Part shown: positions 52,527 through 64,000 of the stretch, one piece after another | Layout: every line of letters starts with the position of its first letter | Position numbering within the stretch: the first letter of the stretch is position 1 | DNA from: Crotophaga sulcirostris | Lineage: Eukaryota > Chordata > Aves > Cuculiformes > Crotophagidae | Direction: 5' to 3' | Length of the DNA: 64,000 bases | NCBI GenBank assembly: GCA_013397455.1 | Contig: VYZB01000237.1 | Location: forward strand, 435,291-499,290 | Notes under the pieces: model-generated | Told to the model about the DNA's origin: nothing | The model's database searches: none | Seen by the model: the letters and a program-made list of their open reading frames with translations, nothing else | Translations under genes and position numbers: made by a program

Positions 52527-53235
52527 TGTCGTGGTTTGGGTTAATTGGCATCCTTCTGACTCTGGGTCAGCCTTAGTTTAAAGTAATTTCACTTTTCTGA
52601 AAGCTAACTGCATGTTTTTCAGACAGTGATAATATGGAACACCTGTATGCACAAAGGCCAATATATATACTTATTCCTGTAGTAACCAAGGCCATCCTTG
52701 AGATAAACGGCTGCACCTGTAGGGAGGAGCAGACGGGACAGGTGATCCCAACTGACCAACAAGATTATTCCAATCCATATACAGGATACTCGGTATAAAA
52801 TTGAAAGATCACAAGGGTCTCGCTCTCTTCTGTGATGGCTGATGTCCAGTGAGGACCTCATTTGTCTGATCGTTCCTGACCCCGGATCCGTGCATCCCTG
52901 AATCCAGTTCCTGAGTTCAACTCCCTCCTAGCTGTGGACCCATTCCCATGTGTCTGCTCTACATCCGTTGTGGTGACGTATAGTCATGGAGGGGTGGGGT
53001 GAGGGTATGATCTCGGATATTTGTATATATTTTCATTACTTTCTCATTATTTTAATCATTATTACTATCATTATTATAATTTCGTTAAAGTTGTAGCTTC
53101 AGTTTCCAGTTCGCAAGCTTCTTTCCTCTCATTTTCCTCTCCCTTCCTCTGGGGACTGGGTGGTGGAATCTGGGAGCCCAGCTGCACAATTTTAGCTGCC
53201 GAAAATTTAGCTGGGTCAAGGCTAAAACCATGACA
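52527..53235 (+). mobile_element. Intact solo LTR with 5-bp target duplication
   Basis: A complete 709-bp LTR. It starts TGTCGTGGTTTGGG and ends GCTAAAACCATGACA, so the outer 8 bp form a near-perfect inverted repeat with the TG...CA ends required for integration. The 5-bp sequence CCATT precedes it (52522-52526) and follows it (53236-53240), a perfect target-site duplication. Five base pairs fits ERVL-class integration in vertebrates. A promoter block ATTCCAATCCATATACAGG...GGTATAAAA matches in order the TATA region of the LTR at 16726. A T-rich ATTATTACTATCATTATTAT stretch follows at about 53056-53075. No internal retroviral genes remain, so the provirus was lost by recombination between its two LTRs. 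Confidence 0.93.
52794..52800 (+). promoter_or_regulatory. LTR TATA box
   Basis: TATAAAA within GGATACTCGGTATAAAATTG, about 270 bp into the LTR, at the place equivalent to the decayed TATA of the LTR at 16726. It would drive transcription on the plus strand out of the LTR. Whether it is active is unknown. Confidence 0.65.
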
Positions 53236-53240
53236 CCATT
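53236..53240. repeat. Target-site duplication CCATT, right copy
   Basis: Five bases directly after the GACA end of the LTR, identical to the bases before its start. Confidence 0.9.
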
Positions 53241-54957
53241 GAACTCAAGTTATGGTGCCCTGTGATGCAAAAGATACAAGATTAACTCATTTGAATCTTG
53301 CATGTATATACTGTGATGATACCTACTTTCTGAGCTTCCAAGCTGAGGAACAGTCAGCTGTCTGATGCCCTCAAGCAGGCTTGGCGGTCATGGATCATAC
53401 ATTGGAGTATGAGAGTGGCAGGACTCAAAGAAATATCTGTGTGCTTAACTGCTACTCAGAATAGCATGAAATGTTTGCAATACAAATGAAATCACTAGAT
53501 CTTTTGGGTTTCTTAAGGAAGAACATGACCTCTAGAAAACATTTTCACTGATTATAATTTTGAGTGAACTTTGAACAATTCACTTTCCTCCAATGACAAC
53601 ATTTGATATTTGCAGTTTGACACCATTCTATTACAGAACTGGGTAGTACCTGACTGAGGTGATCTTTGAAGTTTGTCTTCCATTTAAACAAAAGTACCTA
53701 AAGGATGTCAACTGACCTGAGAGAATATTAATACCATGAAAAAGGCAATATAAATCCTTAGGAGGAAAAACTGCTGACTGCATCCCAGCTCAATATGTTT
53801 ATCAGCCTCAAATGATGCTTTGAAGTGAAGGCATCAGTCATGTTAAGATTTATTCATATTTACAACATTTAAGCTTTGTCCCACAAGAATAAATTCCCCT
53901 TTTTCAAAAATTCAGATACAAAACTATTGCACAAATTCTGTAACTTCATTTTTATTTAGGAAAATGATGATAGCATTAAACATGGCATGGAAGTATGATT
54001 TATGGAGGACTATGAGGTATTAGATTATGGATGTGTTAGTACCAATGAAACAGTATAATAGAGCTTGACAAAATGAACAGTCATAACACACATCTTCCAC
54101 AACAGTTTCCAGGTAGCAGAGAAAATAAATTTACTTCAGGGGCCTTACTAAATACTTATAATAAATAGGTAAATAAAATATGCAAGAGTAAATTTTTTTC
54201 TGGAGGCAATCTCTCCTTGTATTGAAAAGGGACACTGCATAGAATGCTACAGTGAAGAAAGAGAAATATAACTCAGAAAACAAGCCCTGAAAACTCCACA
54301 TTATCAATGTTTATGGCTAGGAAAAACATTTTTAAAAAACAGCTTTACTTAATCAGCTACCTCTGTATCTTTTCATACTGCACATAACATTTCAATCAGA
54401 AAGATGCATGAGTACAAACCAGGAAAACATCCTGAGGGTTCTCACAGATAACATTTCCTGATCAGTTTTAATCCTTTTATTTCATTGCTGAATGAGTTCT
54501 CAGCATCCTTAGGGCCACTGCAAACATTATACAGGGTAAAAGGAAAGGGGCAATATTCAAGGGTTCCATTTCAGTTACATCACAACTGTTGCAATCTAAG
54601 TGCTATCAGGAATAATTATTTATTTAAATCATTCCCTTATTTGCATCTGTCAAATGAAGTGTCTTCAGTTGATGTTGTTTCACTTTCGTACATTTATTTT
54701 TTCCAAACCATCCATTGCGATCCTGTGAAAAGAGGAACCCTGTAAAGTGATCTTAGTGATGCTATATTGCTGTATGTTTAATTTTATTATTTCTGCTACT
54801 CAAACAAACTCTATCAGCCCTTCTATTTCATCTGAGACCTAAATCAAGGCTGTACTCATGTTCATCAGTCCCCACTCTAATTGCTAGAGTTTAATCCAAA
54901 ATTCATATTTATTAGTCATTTTTAATTCATAGGTAGATTTTGTAGTTTCTAAGTGCA
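53236..54957. other. Unique DNA, no gene recognised
   Basis: About 1.7 kb between the LTR and a CR1 fragment, with no recognisable gene or repeat beyond the target duplication at its left edge. Confidence 0.5.
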
Positions 54958-55372
54958 AGACAAGATCAAAGGGCTGGAGAACCTGCCCTATGAAAAAAGA
55001 CTGAAGGAGTTAGGCCTCTTCTCTTTGGAGAAAGAGCACTGAGGGGACATCAACACAGTATTGCAGGGCATCTAAAAAGAGGACAGAGGCTCCCTATTCA
55101 CAGGATGTACCTGGAGAAAACAAGGAGTGATGAGTAAAAGTTTTACCAGACGAGACTCCATCTCAATATAAGAAAAACGTTTTTTACACTGAGAACAATC
55201 ATTCCCTGGAACTGCCTCCCCATGGACATTGTAGAGTCTCCATCACTGGAAGTTTTCAAAACACAGATGGACAAGGTGGTAGATAATCTCATCCAGGCTC
55301 ACTTTCTCATGAAAAGTTAGACCATATGAACTTTTGAGGTCCCTTCCAATACAGGCTTTTCCGTGACATTCA
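54958..55372 (+). mobile_element. CR1 LINE 3' half, moderately old
   Basis: About 415 bp of sense CR1: AAGGGCTGGAGAACCTGCCC, GACTGAAGGAGTTAGGCCTC, CTCTTTGGAGAAAGAGCACTG, GGAACTGCCTCCCCATGGAC, CATCACTGGAAGTTTTCAA and TTTTGAGGTCCCTTCC. The last TTCTATG repeats are worn to TTTTCCGTGACATTC. Many small indels break the ORF2 C-terminal frame. It is more diverged than the CR1 tail at 50814. Confidence 0.9.
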
Positions 55373-55571
55373 ATATAGGTTTAAAATGGAATGACTTTTT
55401 GAAAACACAAGGACAGTGGTACATTTTACTGAGATCATGAGCAAACATTATTGCTTCAGCTTTCTTAGGATAAAAAACAACAAAAAAATGCAGTTTGTTT
55501 GTGATATTGGGCATTACTTTCCTTCCATCAGTTTTTCACCATTAAAAAGTAGTATTAAAAGTGCTGTTATA

Positions 55572-56048
55572 TAGAATCACAGAATAATAGAATAATAGAA
55601 TCATAGAATGGTTTGGGTTGAAAGGGATGCTAAGAATCATCTAGTTCCAAGCCCTCTGCCATGGGTAGGGACACCTCCCACCAAACCAGGCTACACAAGA
55701 CCCCATCTAACCTGGCCTTGAACACTTCCAGCACAAGGGCATCCACAGCTTCTGGGAGCAACCCTCCTTGACCCTGGAGGGGTGAGGAGAGCGGTTACCA
55801 GTGAAGACTGAGGTAAAAAGGTTGTTGAGTACCTCAGCCTTCTCCTCTATCCGTTCATATGAGATTGTCATTTTCATTCATCAGTGGGGATGCTTTCTTC
55901 AACCTTCCTTTTCTGGTTGACGTATCTACAGAAGCCCTTCTTATTATTCTTTGCTTCTCTTGCCAAGTTCAGCTTCGGTTGTGCCTTGGCTTTCCTGACC
56001 CCATTCCTACACAACCAGGCAGCATCCCTATACCCTTACCAGGTTACT
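55572..56048 (-). mobile_element. CR1 LINE copy with large internal deletion
   Basis: Antisense CR1 in two parts. 55572-55765 is a good 3' end, with a tail of four AGAATMATAGAAT units, GGTTTGGGTTGAAAGGGATG, CCTTGAACACTTCCAG and GGGCATCCACAGCTTCTGGG. From about 55768 it changes directly to a much earlier part of ORF2, the linker before the reverse transcriptase. On the minus strand this encodes EKAEVLNNLFTSVFTGN and continues to about 56046. The intervening reverse transcriptase and ORF2 C-terminus (well over 1 kb in a complete CR1) are missing. Both parts have the same orientation, which fits one element with an internal deletion, though two adjacent insertions are possible. Confidence 0.88.
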
Positions 56049-58039
56049 GGTACTGAATCATTTCAGAAAAACTTCGCAAGTATGTTATTTCTCAAAAGTA
56101 ATAAAGGCAACATATTTTTTCAAGAAGTTCTATAAGATTTAGAATTTAATCCTCCATCTTCTTAGAAGACAATAAATGGCAATGCTATCTTTTGTACCAA
56201 CTAGTTTTAAACATATGCATAGACATTCTATTGCCAACTTAGAAAAAGTAACTTCACAATTCACCCAAGAATTTCTGCCTGATCTTCAAGAAAATAAATG
56301 TATTTTTCTTACATTTTGTAACTTGTAAAATGCATGTAGTGGCTTTCCAAAACTTTCCATCTGTTACTGATGGGAAGGTTTTTTATATATATCTAAATAT
56401 ATATACATAATTCAGCAGATAATTTAATACATACTTATATTAAATTTAAAGAAGGATAAGCTCAAAAAGAACTAGGTATCTGATTTTGTCAGACACCGGT
56501 TATAATTATAGGTCTTACACTACAGGGTAAACTTTGGAAAAGACCAACTTCACCCAAAATAGGTGAACTACTATTGGATTTATAGGTGACAGAAAGTAGG
56601 TGCACTACTATTAGATTGATGAGTGGTAGACAGTGATGAAATATAACCATTTTCCCCCAACCAACCACAAAATCACCTTATGAAAGATAAAAGAATCTTC
56701 TGACTTTTGCAATTCAGGTTGCATTTTTTTATAATTCTTTAAAGTTATTTCAATGTGTTTGTATAACTCACCCTACAGTTGATGGAGTTCACCTATAATT
56801 TTAAAAACCTCAAACAACTTGTAAGACATTGGAGAAAATGAACTACAAAAGGCATTTAGACAAGAACTTTTGAAGTTATTGCCTTTGGGACAGAAGAAAA
56901 TAATTTTGGGGGGATAATAACACAGGAGTTCACAGCATCATTCAGCAATATGGAAGTTATTGAGCAATCATTCAAAATCTTGGGCTTTTTTTCACTGGAA
57001 ACTGCATGAAAATCCACAAACTAAGCTTAACAAAGAGAAAAAAGAGAATAAATCTAATTTGGTCAGATAGATGCCAATGAAAGTTGAACAAAATCATCAT
57101 GGATTAGATGATTGTTAACTCTGAATATTAATGTCACCTTGCTTTCAAAAGGAACACAACATAAACAGCTTTGGGATACATTAATATACTCACAAGGTAT
57201 ACTCTATATTATTCTGTTTCTAAACCTTCTATAATATCATGCATTTTAGCAAGAGGGGAATCACACACAACCAAAATATCAGACAGCCTGATTCTAGGGA
57301 GAGATTAGACTGCATATGTAATTTCTATAAAATAATATCTCACTGGTTCATGAAAATGCTTCAAGAGGTCTAATTTAGATGACACAACTGATTTCACATC
57401 AGCAAACAAGATATCAAATAAAAAAAACAAGCTAAGTACATAATTCGTATGAAAAATTTATAGTAGTAATGAAAATTGTTGAAACTATTTAAACAGGACA
57501 TCTTGAATACTGATTTATCAGCATTTTTTTGCTAACCTAAACACTAACAACAGCCTCAGACAACGTGTTTCAGCAGACAGACTTAGTACTCAAGAAATGT
57601 TACCAATTTCAAAGGTTAGCCAGAAAGAAGTAAAGATAAAAAGAGGGAAACAATCTAATGTACACAGAATTTTAGAGATTATAAATCATAGTGAATGGGG
57701 TTCATTTCGTTCTTTGCTTATCAGATGTCAATTGACTGCCAGGTTAGACTGCATAAGGATGTAGAGAATTATAAGCATAAGGCTAGAAGTTGTCTCTTCA
57801 AATAAGTTAGCTATTGCAAGAACAGGACAATGTGCATCTTATGATATCATATTCAGTAACACCTGTGAGCTCAGAAAGGACTGCAAAATTTGTATTTCTT
57901 TAAGAAATATGTCCCACGAACTTGTGCACATCCAGTTTCTTTAAATGTTCCACAGCCGGAGCCTGGCTCTGCCATGGGTAAGGCTTCCTTTCTCCAGACT
58001 TTCCTTCTAGTCTCAGGGGGCTGAGGCTTCTGAAAATGA
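56049..58039. other. Unique AT-rich DNA, no gene recognised
   Basis: About 2 kb between two CR1 fragments. A diverged two-copy 37-bp tandem repeat lies at 56561-56634. No exon is supported. Confidence 0.5.
56561..56634. repeat. Two-copy diverged 37-bp tandem repeat
   Basis: Two adjacent units share AGGTGNACTACTATTNGATT in their first half and drift apart in their second half. A small old local duplication. Confidence 0.6.
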
Positions 58040-58325
58040 ACCACGCTAGAAAACACTGAGTAGAAGAAAGCACTGAATGTCTCATTTTTTTCTATGTCCT
58101 TTGTTACCAGGTCCTATTCAGCACTGTGCCCCCATTTCCCCTAGTCTGCTGCTTACACACCTGTAGAAGCCCTTCTTATTTGAATCCCTGCTTGTTTATC
58201 TTTATGTCCCTCACCATATTTGACTCGAGGTGAGCTTTGACTTTCCTAATTCTATTCCTTCTCTCTTGGACAGTATCTCTATACACCTGAGTCATCTCAC
58301 CCTGCTTTCATCCATTCTATGCTGT
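58040..58325 (-). mobile_element. CR1 LINE ORF2 linker fragment
   Basis: Antisense CR1 matching the ORF2 section just before the reverse transcriptase: AAAACACTGAGTAGAAGAAAG, TATGTCCTTTGTTACCAGGTC, CCATTTCCCCTAGTCTGCTG, CTGTAGAAGCCCTTCTTATT and GAGCTTTGACTTTCC. It covers the same part of ORF2 as the segment near 55775-56046 and shares the TAGAAGCCCTTCTTATT-type block with it. Neither a 3' untranslated end nor a tail is present, so it is an internal remnant. All frames are broken. Confidence 0.8.
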
Positions 58326-61300
58326 TACTTGGTATTAGGAAATGTCAAGGAAAAAGTTCCAGGATTTCTAACTCCAGGGCAAAGATTAAAATAGTCTCTC
58401 AAGTAAGAATTCACATCCCTGAGTTAGGAATAAAATGGGGTGCTTATTCCATGAAAAAAAATATCATGCAAAGGCCATTGAGGTAGCTCTAGTTAGGCTG
58501 CATGAATGTACAGTTGAGTACAATGCCATGAAAAGATAACAGCTTGAGTCCCAAAAGCATCATAAACGATTAAAGCAGCAGCAAATGGAAGCTTGAAAAC
58601 CCTGCTTCTAAATATAGTTACGTAACTCAGGTGCCATGCTGCCTTCATATGCATATATTGCTTCAACTTTGGGAGCTAGCTCCATTGGCAGTAGCTTTGC
58701 ACATATGCTATATTTTGGTATTAATATAGTACAAGGCAATTACTTTTTTTTTGCCTCTTTCACAAAACAAAAGCAGAAGAAAGACAAATTTTCATGCATA
58801 CACATCCATTTACTTGATGCTTAGAGAACTCACATGGGATAACCTTAGGCTCCAAAATTCTGACAAGTGATTTGGAGTGATAATTTGATCCCACATCCTT
58901 TTAGCATGCCCTAAATTCTAAATTAAAACAGACAGCAGAGTTGGCTTTGCTCTTAGTTTTTCAGGTATTGCTATGCCAGAAGAAAAATAAGTATCTCAAG
59001 CCTGGGTTTCATGGTCTTCTAATAGCACATAAGATAACTTTAACCAGCTTGAAATCTGGCTGCTGAAAGAGTGGTCCCATCCTAAAAATCCATGTCAAAT
59101 TCTCTTTCCTGATTATTGTTTTGCTGCCACTTGTTTCTATACCACTCTGTGAGTGACTGACCGAGAAAAAAATAGAATATTGCTCTTAGGAACAGTCAGT
59201 TCTTTTATTAAGGTCAATGTCTAGACATAGTTACAGTCACTGTAATCTGGCATAAATCCATCCTTCTGCCAAATATAGATCTAACCAAAATGACCCAATG
59301 TAGCTATTGCCATCAAGACAAGGAGGAACTAACCAATACTGTCTAGGTGACAAGGGGTAGTGGGCCGAACATTTCCTAGGGATGCACCACAGTGTGTATA
59401 TTCATTTATATTCCATGGGGTATTCAGAATTTCACATGACTATCAGGAGTATCCAGAGAGAGGACTACAGAGTAGACCATATCCTGCCTCACTGTGAATG
59501 GAAAAGAAAGACACAGTTTCATCCATGGGAACGGAATGGGAGCTCAGGGAAACAAACATGGGCAGCTGCTTCTTAATCCACAGCAAGTCAGATTTACACA
59601 GAAAACTCACAAACCTAAGTACTTATGACTAAGACCAATATTCAAGGCTTTGAAAACACATCCTTTGGATATAATAATTTAATGGTTGCCCAGATTCCCC
59701 TGTTGTATTGCCTCTATGTCCTTTCTGCTGCTGCCCATTCACCTATGTATCATTAATCATTTAGACACCTAACTTGAAATGCCTATTCTCGGGCTTGGAT
59801 TTTTTTATCCCTTCCTCTTTTGAGTCTGTAGGATCTGATCTGGTAACTCCGTAAAATGTCTGAATGTTTGAAAAATGTTTGAAACTCATTCATACATAAA
59901 GTTAACACCATCGAGGGATTCAGATGAAAGAGAAAGATTTTCAATCTGCTCCAAGCAATATTTAATATGCGTGAAATAAAACTTCAACAGAGAAGATCCG
60001 TATGAATATGCTTCATCTACACAATACTCAGTAGTTGGATGGAAAAGTTGGAGTCAAACCACTGCAACAAATCAAACAGAGTGCAAAGTTTCACTGGATC
60101 TTCTGCACTTCGTAGCGCTCTAACTACAAGAAATACACTCTACAAATATATGCAGCTGCCAGTACTCCATGTAAGTTAAAATATAGCTTTTTAAAATAGT
60201 TTTGTTAGCACTTCTAATGCAAACGCTGTCACTGGAATTTTTTACTTCTTTGCTCTCTGCGATCGTTTGTTGGAGCACACATTTAACTCCCTAAATAATT
60301 GCAAATAAAAGTGGTGATGAACACCACCCCCAGGAAAGCAAATTACTAGCTTGCATGTGGAAGAGTCACCATGCTGTTGCATTTCCCAGCCCTCTTCCAT
60401 TTCTGCATTTACAGACATCACTGTTCTCACTCTTCTAGGAATAAGCAATTATTATAGACTGTACACCATAGCACAGGAGGACTGATTCAGTAGAACTGCT
60501 GGAGAGCAGAACTTATCAACAGGCAGCTGTGACTATGCCATTTACCTGTCCACTTTTGAAATCTGTTAATCTTTTGTGAAATGGGAAAAAAAAAGTACTG
60601 CTAGTGCATATTCACAATTCCTTCTCTTTTGCAGTCTCATTCACATACAATTGCCCACACGCATGCACATACACAGAACATTTATTTCTTTGTTCAACTT
60701 TGATTATGGCAGTTCTCAGCTGAAATTCTCTACACTGTTTTTCCAGTTAAAGGCTTCTTAGAGGGAATTTAATTTGTATAGGCTGAAAAGAGGCAGAAAC
60801 TGTTGTCAGTTGACATCCACAGGATTTCTTGATCATATATTCTTCATTTTTAAACTGTTGTTGTGAAACAGTTAAAGGATTTTGAAATGGAAAATCCCAG
60901 TCTTTACAGTTCTTTACAGTTCTTTACTACTTTTTATCTAGTCATTGGTCTCATTGACATTTTCTACTTAGAAAAAAATGTTTTCATTAAGAGGGAATAG
61001 GCTTTTTTAGCTGACTAGAATATTTCAGATAGTAATTTTACTGTATACCTTTATTCTAAGAAATTGGTTTCTTAAATAACTTCTATTTGCTCTCACAAGG
61101 CATGCTAACAGTCTTATACAACACACTCCATTAGCGTGGAAATGGATTTTTTGTGTGTAATTTACTTTTCTCTCATCTTATTACGTTATAGCTGCAGTTA
61201 TCAAAAAGAGAGTGGAAAAGTCTTGTTGTACTTTAGAGTGTGTAAGATTCCAGCTGTTTTGTTATTGTACTTCTAATGTGTATTCTGACTAACAGCATGC

Positions 61301-62439
61301 TTTGTAATAAGTGTATATGTATAAAAATACGCAAATATATTTAAATGTTTCATATTTTAGAAACATTTTAAGAACCAAATAGTGAAAATTTTGCAAGAAG
61401 TATGTGAAAATATGAGCATATCTGACAGATTCATTACCATAATATATAAACATTAAGAATAAATATTCCAGGAGTGATTACAGAGTAAAACAAGAGCAGG
61501 TAGGAATGAGAATATTATTGTGTTCACCTGAAGATATTTATTGCTAATATGAGTCTTTAAAAATAGACATCATGGAAAACAATTGACAGTACTATATGTA
61601 GCTACATTACAAAAAGAGGCTATTTCTTCAATGAGATTGCTGAAATAATTCCTAATGCAATTCTAACTTCATAAAACACAATACTTGGTCTTAAACTTTG
61701 CAAAGAATCACACTAAACTGGAAAAATACAAATGTGTTGAGGTAAAAAGTACTGAGAAACTGGGTTTTTCTAGCACTGATTCGTGATACAGTGATGAAAT
61801 CAAGAAAGCTAAAGTTGGCTCAGACGTAGTTTTGGATATTTTAGAGGTTTCAGAACACAGCAATATGCTAACTCATTCTTTTTTATGGCTAGTTTTCGGT
61901 GTCACAGACAGCAAAATAGTCTACAATAGCTTGATGACATCAAAGGAATTTCTGCTTACCAAGTTATTTCACTTCAAGGCTAACACAATCAGCCTTGCTA
62001 GGATCTTGTTGAGGGCCAAACACCATGGAGGTAAACTGGACATACTCAGGAAGACAGTCCTGCAAAGCACTCACTATACGTCTAAACAAAACCTGTTCTA
62101 CTACCATAAAAAAACTAAAAAGGATAAAGTTCTTCCCCCCACAGTGCTGGCTGAATCAGCTCAGTACTCTCTGTGCACAAATTAGGCTAATTTCACCAAG
62201 GTTCATGAGCAAAAAACACCTGGAAATTCAACTGTCCCATGATGGCGGCACATCCAGGTGCTGGAAGTTGCAAATGATGCTCAGTCATTTGCTTCCCACT
62301 CTACACTGCCATGTGGGATATGCCCTATGCTCCAGGTTCAAAGTTATGAATTTCTCCCTCATGATATTCCTCTACTGTTCCAACTCTACTGTTGGCTGTC
62401 CTCAAGTGAATAGAGACACCTCAAAACTGGAGCTTTTTT
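58326..62439. other. Unique AT-rich DNA, no gene recognised
   Basis: About 4.1 kb with no supported gene or repeat. A triple TTCTTTACAG-type motif occurs at about 60900-60928. The 117-codon and 191-codon frames that begin at 61832 and 62025 overlap each other and resemble no known protein. Confidence 0.5.
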
Positions 62440-62720
62440 CTATATCAATGACTCTCTCTTGTTTGCTGATGTTGCACTCTTTGTCACTAGCTTGGTCATC
62501 AATGAAGATATTGAACAGTATGAGGCCCAATACTGACCTCAATAGACAACGCTGGTTCACAACAATCAGGTGGAGGAATGGATCTTCTAAGCTATTTTGA
62601 GCCTGTGTACAATTTTCAAGCCACTTAATAGCTTTTTGTTCTAGTCCAGTACATTACTTCTAGCTTAGCCATTCCAGCCAAATTTCCATGCTATCCTTAT
62701 GTTGTTTTGTTAGATTTAGG
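62440..62720 (-). mobile_element. Possible ancient CR1-like reverse-transcriptase remnant
   Basis: The block CATCAATGAAGATATTGAAC followed by AGTATGAGGCCCAATACTGACC closely follows the antisense of the CR1 reverse-transcriptase motif (TCATTGATGAATATGTTGAAC, AGGACTGGACCCAGTACTGACC). On the minus strand it reads VLGLILFNIFIDD-like. Beyond this block the similarity is weak, although TTTTCAAGCCACTTAATAGC may follow the next consensus block. A LPEYVQF-like phrase near 62025-62060 on the minus strand hints that the element may reach further left. Confidence 0.45.
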
Positions 62721-64000
62721 AATCTAAATTGCACACCTACATGGATAATCATTATTTGAGATTTTAATACCAGCATCAACTTGTTAGTTAGGACTTCCAA
62801 ATACTCTATGCCACTTCTGTCTGAGGCATAGACATCTCCAGTCCTTAAATTTGTGACAGAAAGCTGAGGCTATGGCATTTCCATGTTAAATACTGTTGAA
62901 ATACCTGTAGAAAACAATTTTCTGCTTTAACCTGCATTGTACTGAGGGGGGCATACCTACCACACTTCATGTAGCAATTATGACAAATGATATTGCTTCT
63001 GATTTTTCCAGTAGCTAAAGCTTTAATTAGATATATGAAGATTAAAGTTTATGAGATACAGCTACTACCTGCAGATGTGTGAAGTAAATACCTAAGATAG
63101 AACAGACTTCCAAACGTCTGGTGTAACTGTAAAAAAACATTTCAGAGTTTGGGCTTCTTACAGTAAGCAAGGCTTCAAGAATTTCCCCAGTCTTCACCTT
63201 TAAGGAGGACAAACTACTACATGATGTCTGCTGAGGGCTTTGCATAAGTTTTAATAAAAGCAGAGTCAGGCTCCATCTGTATGAAATGTTCAGCAGCTGG
63301 AAGGCAGAAAGTATTCCAGAATGGTCTGCTTTTGTTGACATTCTTGATATTTCTGTTTCTGATACATATAAAGTTGCTGTGCATACATCGTTTTCGTGCC
63401 ACAAGCACTCTTGGGAGACTGAGCTAGAAGCACTCTCTCAAGCTTCATATGCCAAGATGAGAAAAATCAACTCAATTCCCAACATTTCGTAAAGCTGCCA
63501 AGGTCAGGAAGACACAGAGTTATACACTGCTGTGACAGTTGCATACATTAAATAAGTTTGTTATGGCAGTACATATTTTTTAATTTTCTGTGTGTAGAGA
63601 ATAAATTGGTCATATAAACAGAAGATGAAAAAATATTGTTAGCATTCTTACTGATCAATATTTTTCTTTGCTCCTCCTTCACCTTCCAAATTTAATTGCC
63701 CTTGAGCTTGTTCACTTTCAACCATATGAAAATTAACACGAGACAAACATAACAATTTTTTGTTGTTCTCTAATAGTGCAGAGTACTGCACAAGCCATGG
63801 CACATACCTTTTCAGTTCAATTCTCTATGCATCTGCAGACTGCTTAGTGCAATGTGTTTTGAGACTTAGAAGCAGGATAAATATTAGTTTCAGTTGAGCA
63901 TTCCCTTTAGCAACTTCAGAGTGTGCGAACTGTGTTACAAAGGAGAATGTGAGTTTCCTTTTGACACAGATGCAGCGCAGGAACCTCATTGAAAATTGAA
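62721..64000. other. Unique DNA to window end, no gene recognised
   Basis: About 1.3 kb with only chance open frames on both strands (up to 120 codons at 63042-63404, minus). No repeat family or RNA gene was recognised. Confidence 0.5.

Noticed and set aside
62025..62600. 191-codon open frame, the longest in the window
   Set aside because: The translation has no recognisable domain, overlaps another long frame, and its 3' part runs antisense through a probable CR1 remnant. No promoter or splice context supports it.
1..64000. CRISPR arrays, operons, phage or plasmid features
   Set aside because: Repeat content is vertebrate, codon-dense coding is absent, and there are no spaced identical repeats.

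Overview
The window looks like non-coding DNA from a bird macrochromosome. The sequence is AT-rich and is scattered with CR1 LINE fragments that end in the avian-type ATTCTATGATTCTATG tail. It also carries endogenous-retrovirus LTRs of the TGTC(A/G)TGGTTT...AAACCATGACA class that is common in birds. I found no convincing protein-coding exon, tRNA, rRNA, CpG-island promoter or prokaryotic feature. The longest open frames (191, 132, 120, 117, 115 and 111 codons) are chance frames or CR1 relics. The window is probably a gene desert or the inside of a very large intron; the sequence alone cannot separate these.

Layout. 1-11.8 kb: unique AT-rich DNA with small microsatellites. 11.8-14.0 kb: one well-supported and one tentative ancient, highly diverged CR1/L3-like fragment, with a short younger CR1 3' tail between them (13.47-13.56 kb, + strand). 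16.73-17.31 kb: a solo LTR on the minus strand with a decayed TATA box and a retained ATTAAA signal. 19.51-22.2 kb: a CR1 cluster, consisting of a dead reverse-transcriptase relic whose 3' side is fused to a 38-bp LTR stub, followed by an older CR1 3' half. 22.2-41.6 kb: mostly unique sequence with one old CR1-like patch (29.5-29.8 kb), a G-quadruplex-capable GGGA run (38.39 kb) and a TTGG microsatellite (38.69 kb). 41.6-42.3 kb: a CR1 3' end followed closely by a 193-bp CpG-rich element with hAT-type terminal inverted repeats. 42.6-43.0 kb: a 44-bp direct repeat. 50.8-51.0 kb: a CR1 tail. 52.53-53.24 kb: an intact solo LTR with a perfect 5-bp target duplication. 54.96-58.3 kb: three CR1 fragments, one with an internal deletion. 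62.44-62.72 kb: a possible ancient CR1 reverse-transcriptase remnant.

No set of genes acts together here. The biology on show is transposon history: several ages of CR1, solo LTR formation, deletion junctions between repeats, and one small DNA transposon candidate. I looked for an undescribed system and did not find one. The best leads are the hAT-like element, the LTR/CR1 fusion, the CR1 internal deletion and the cleanly flanked solo LTR. Family names rest on my recall of avian repeat consensus sequences; no database search was run.
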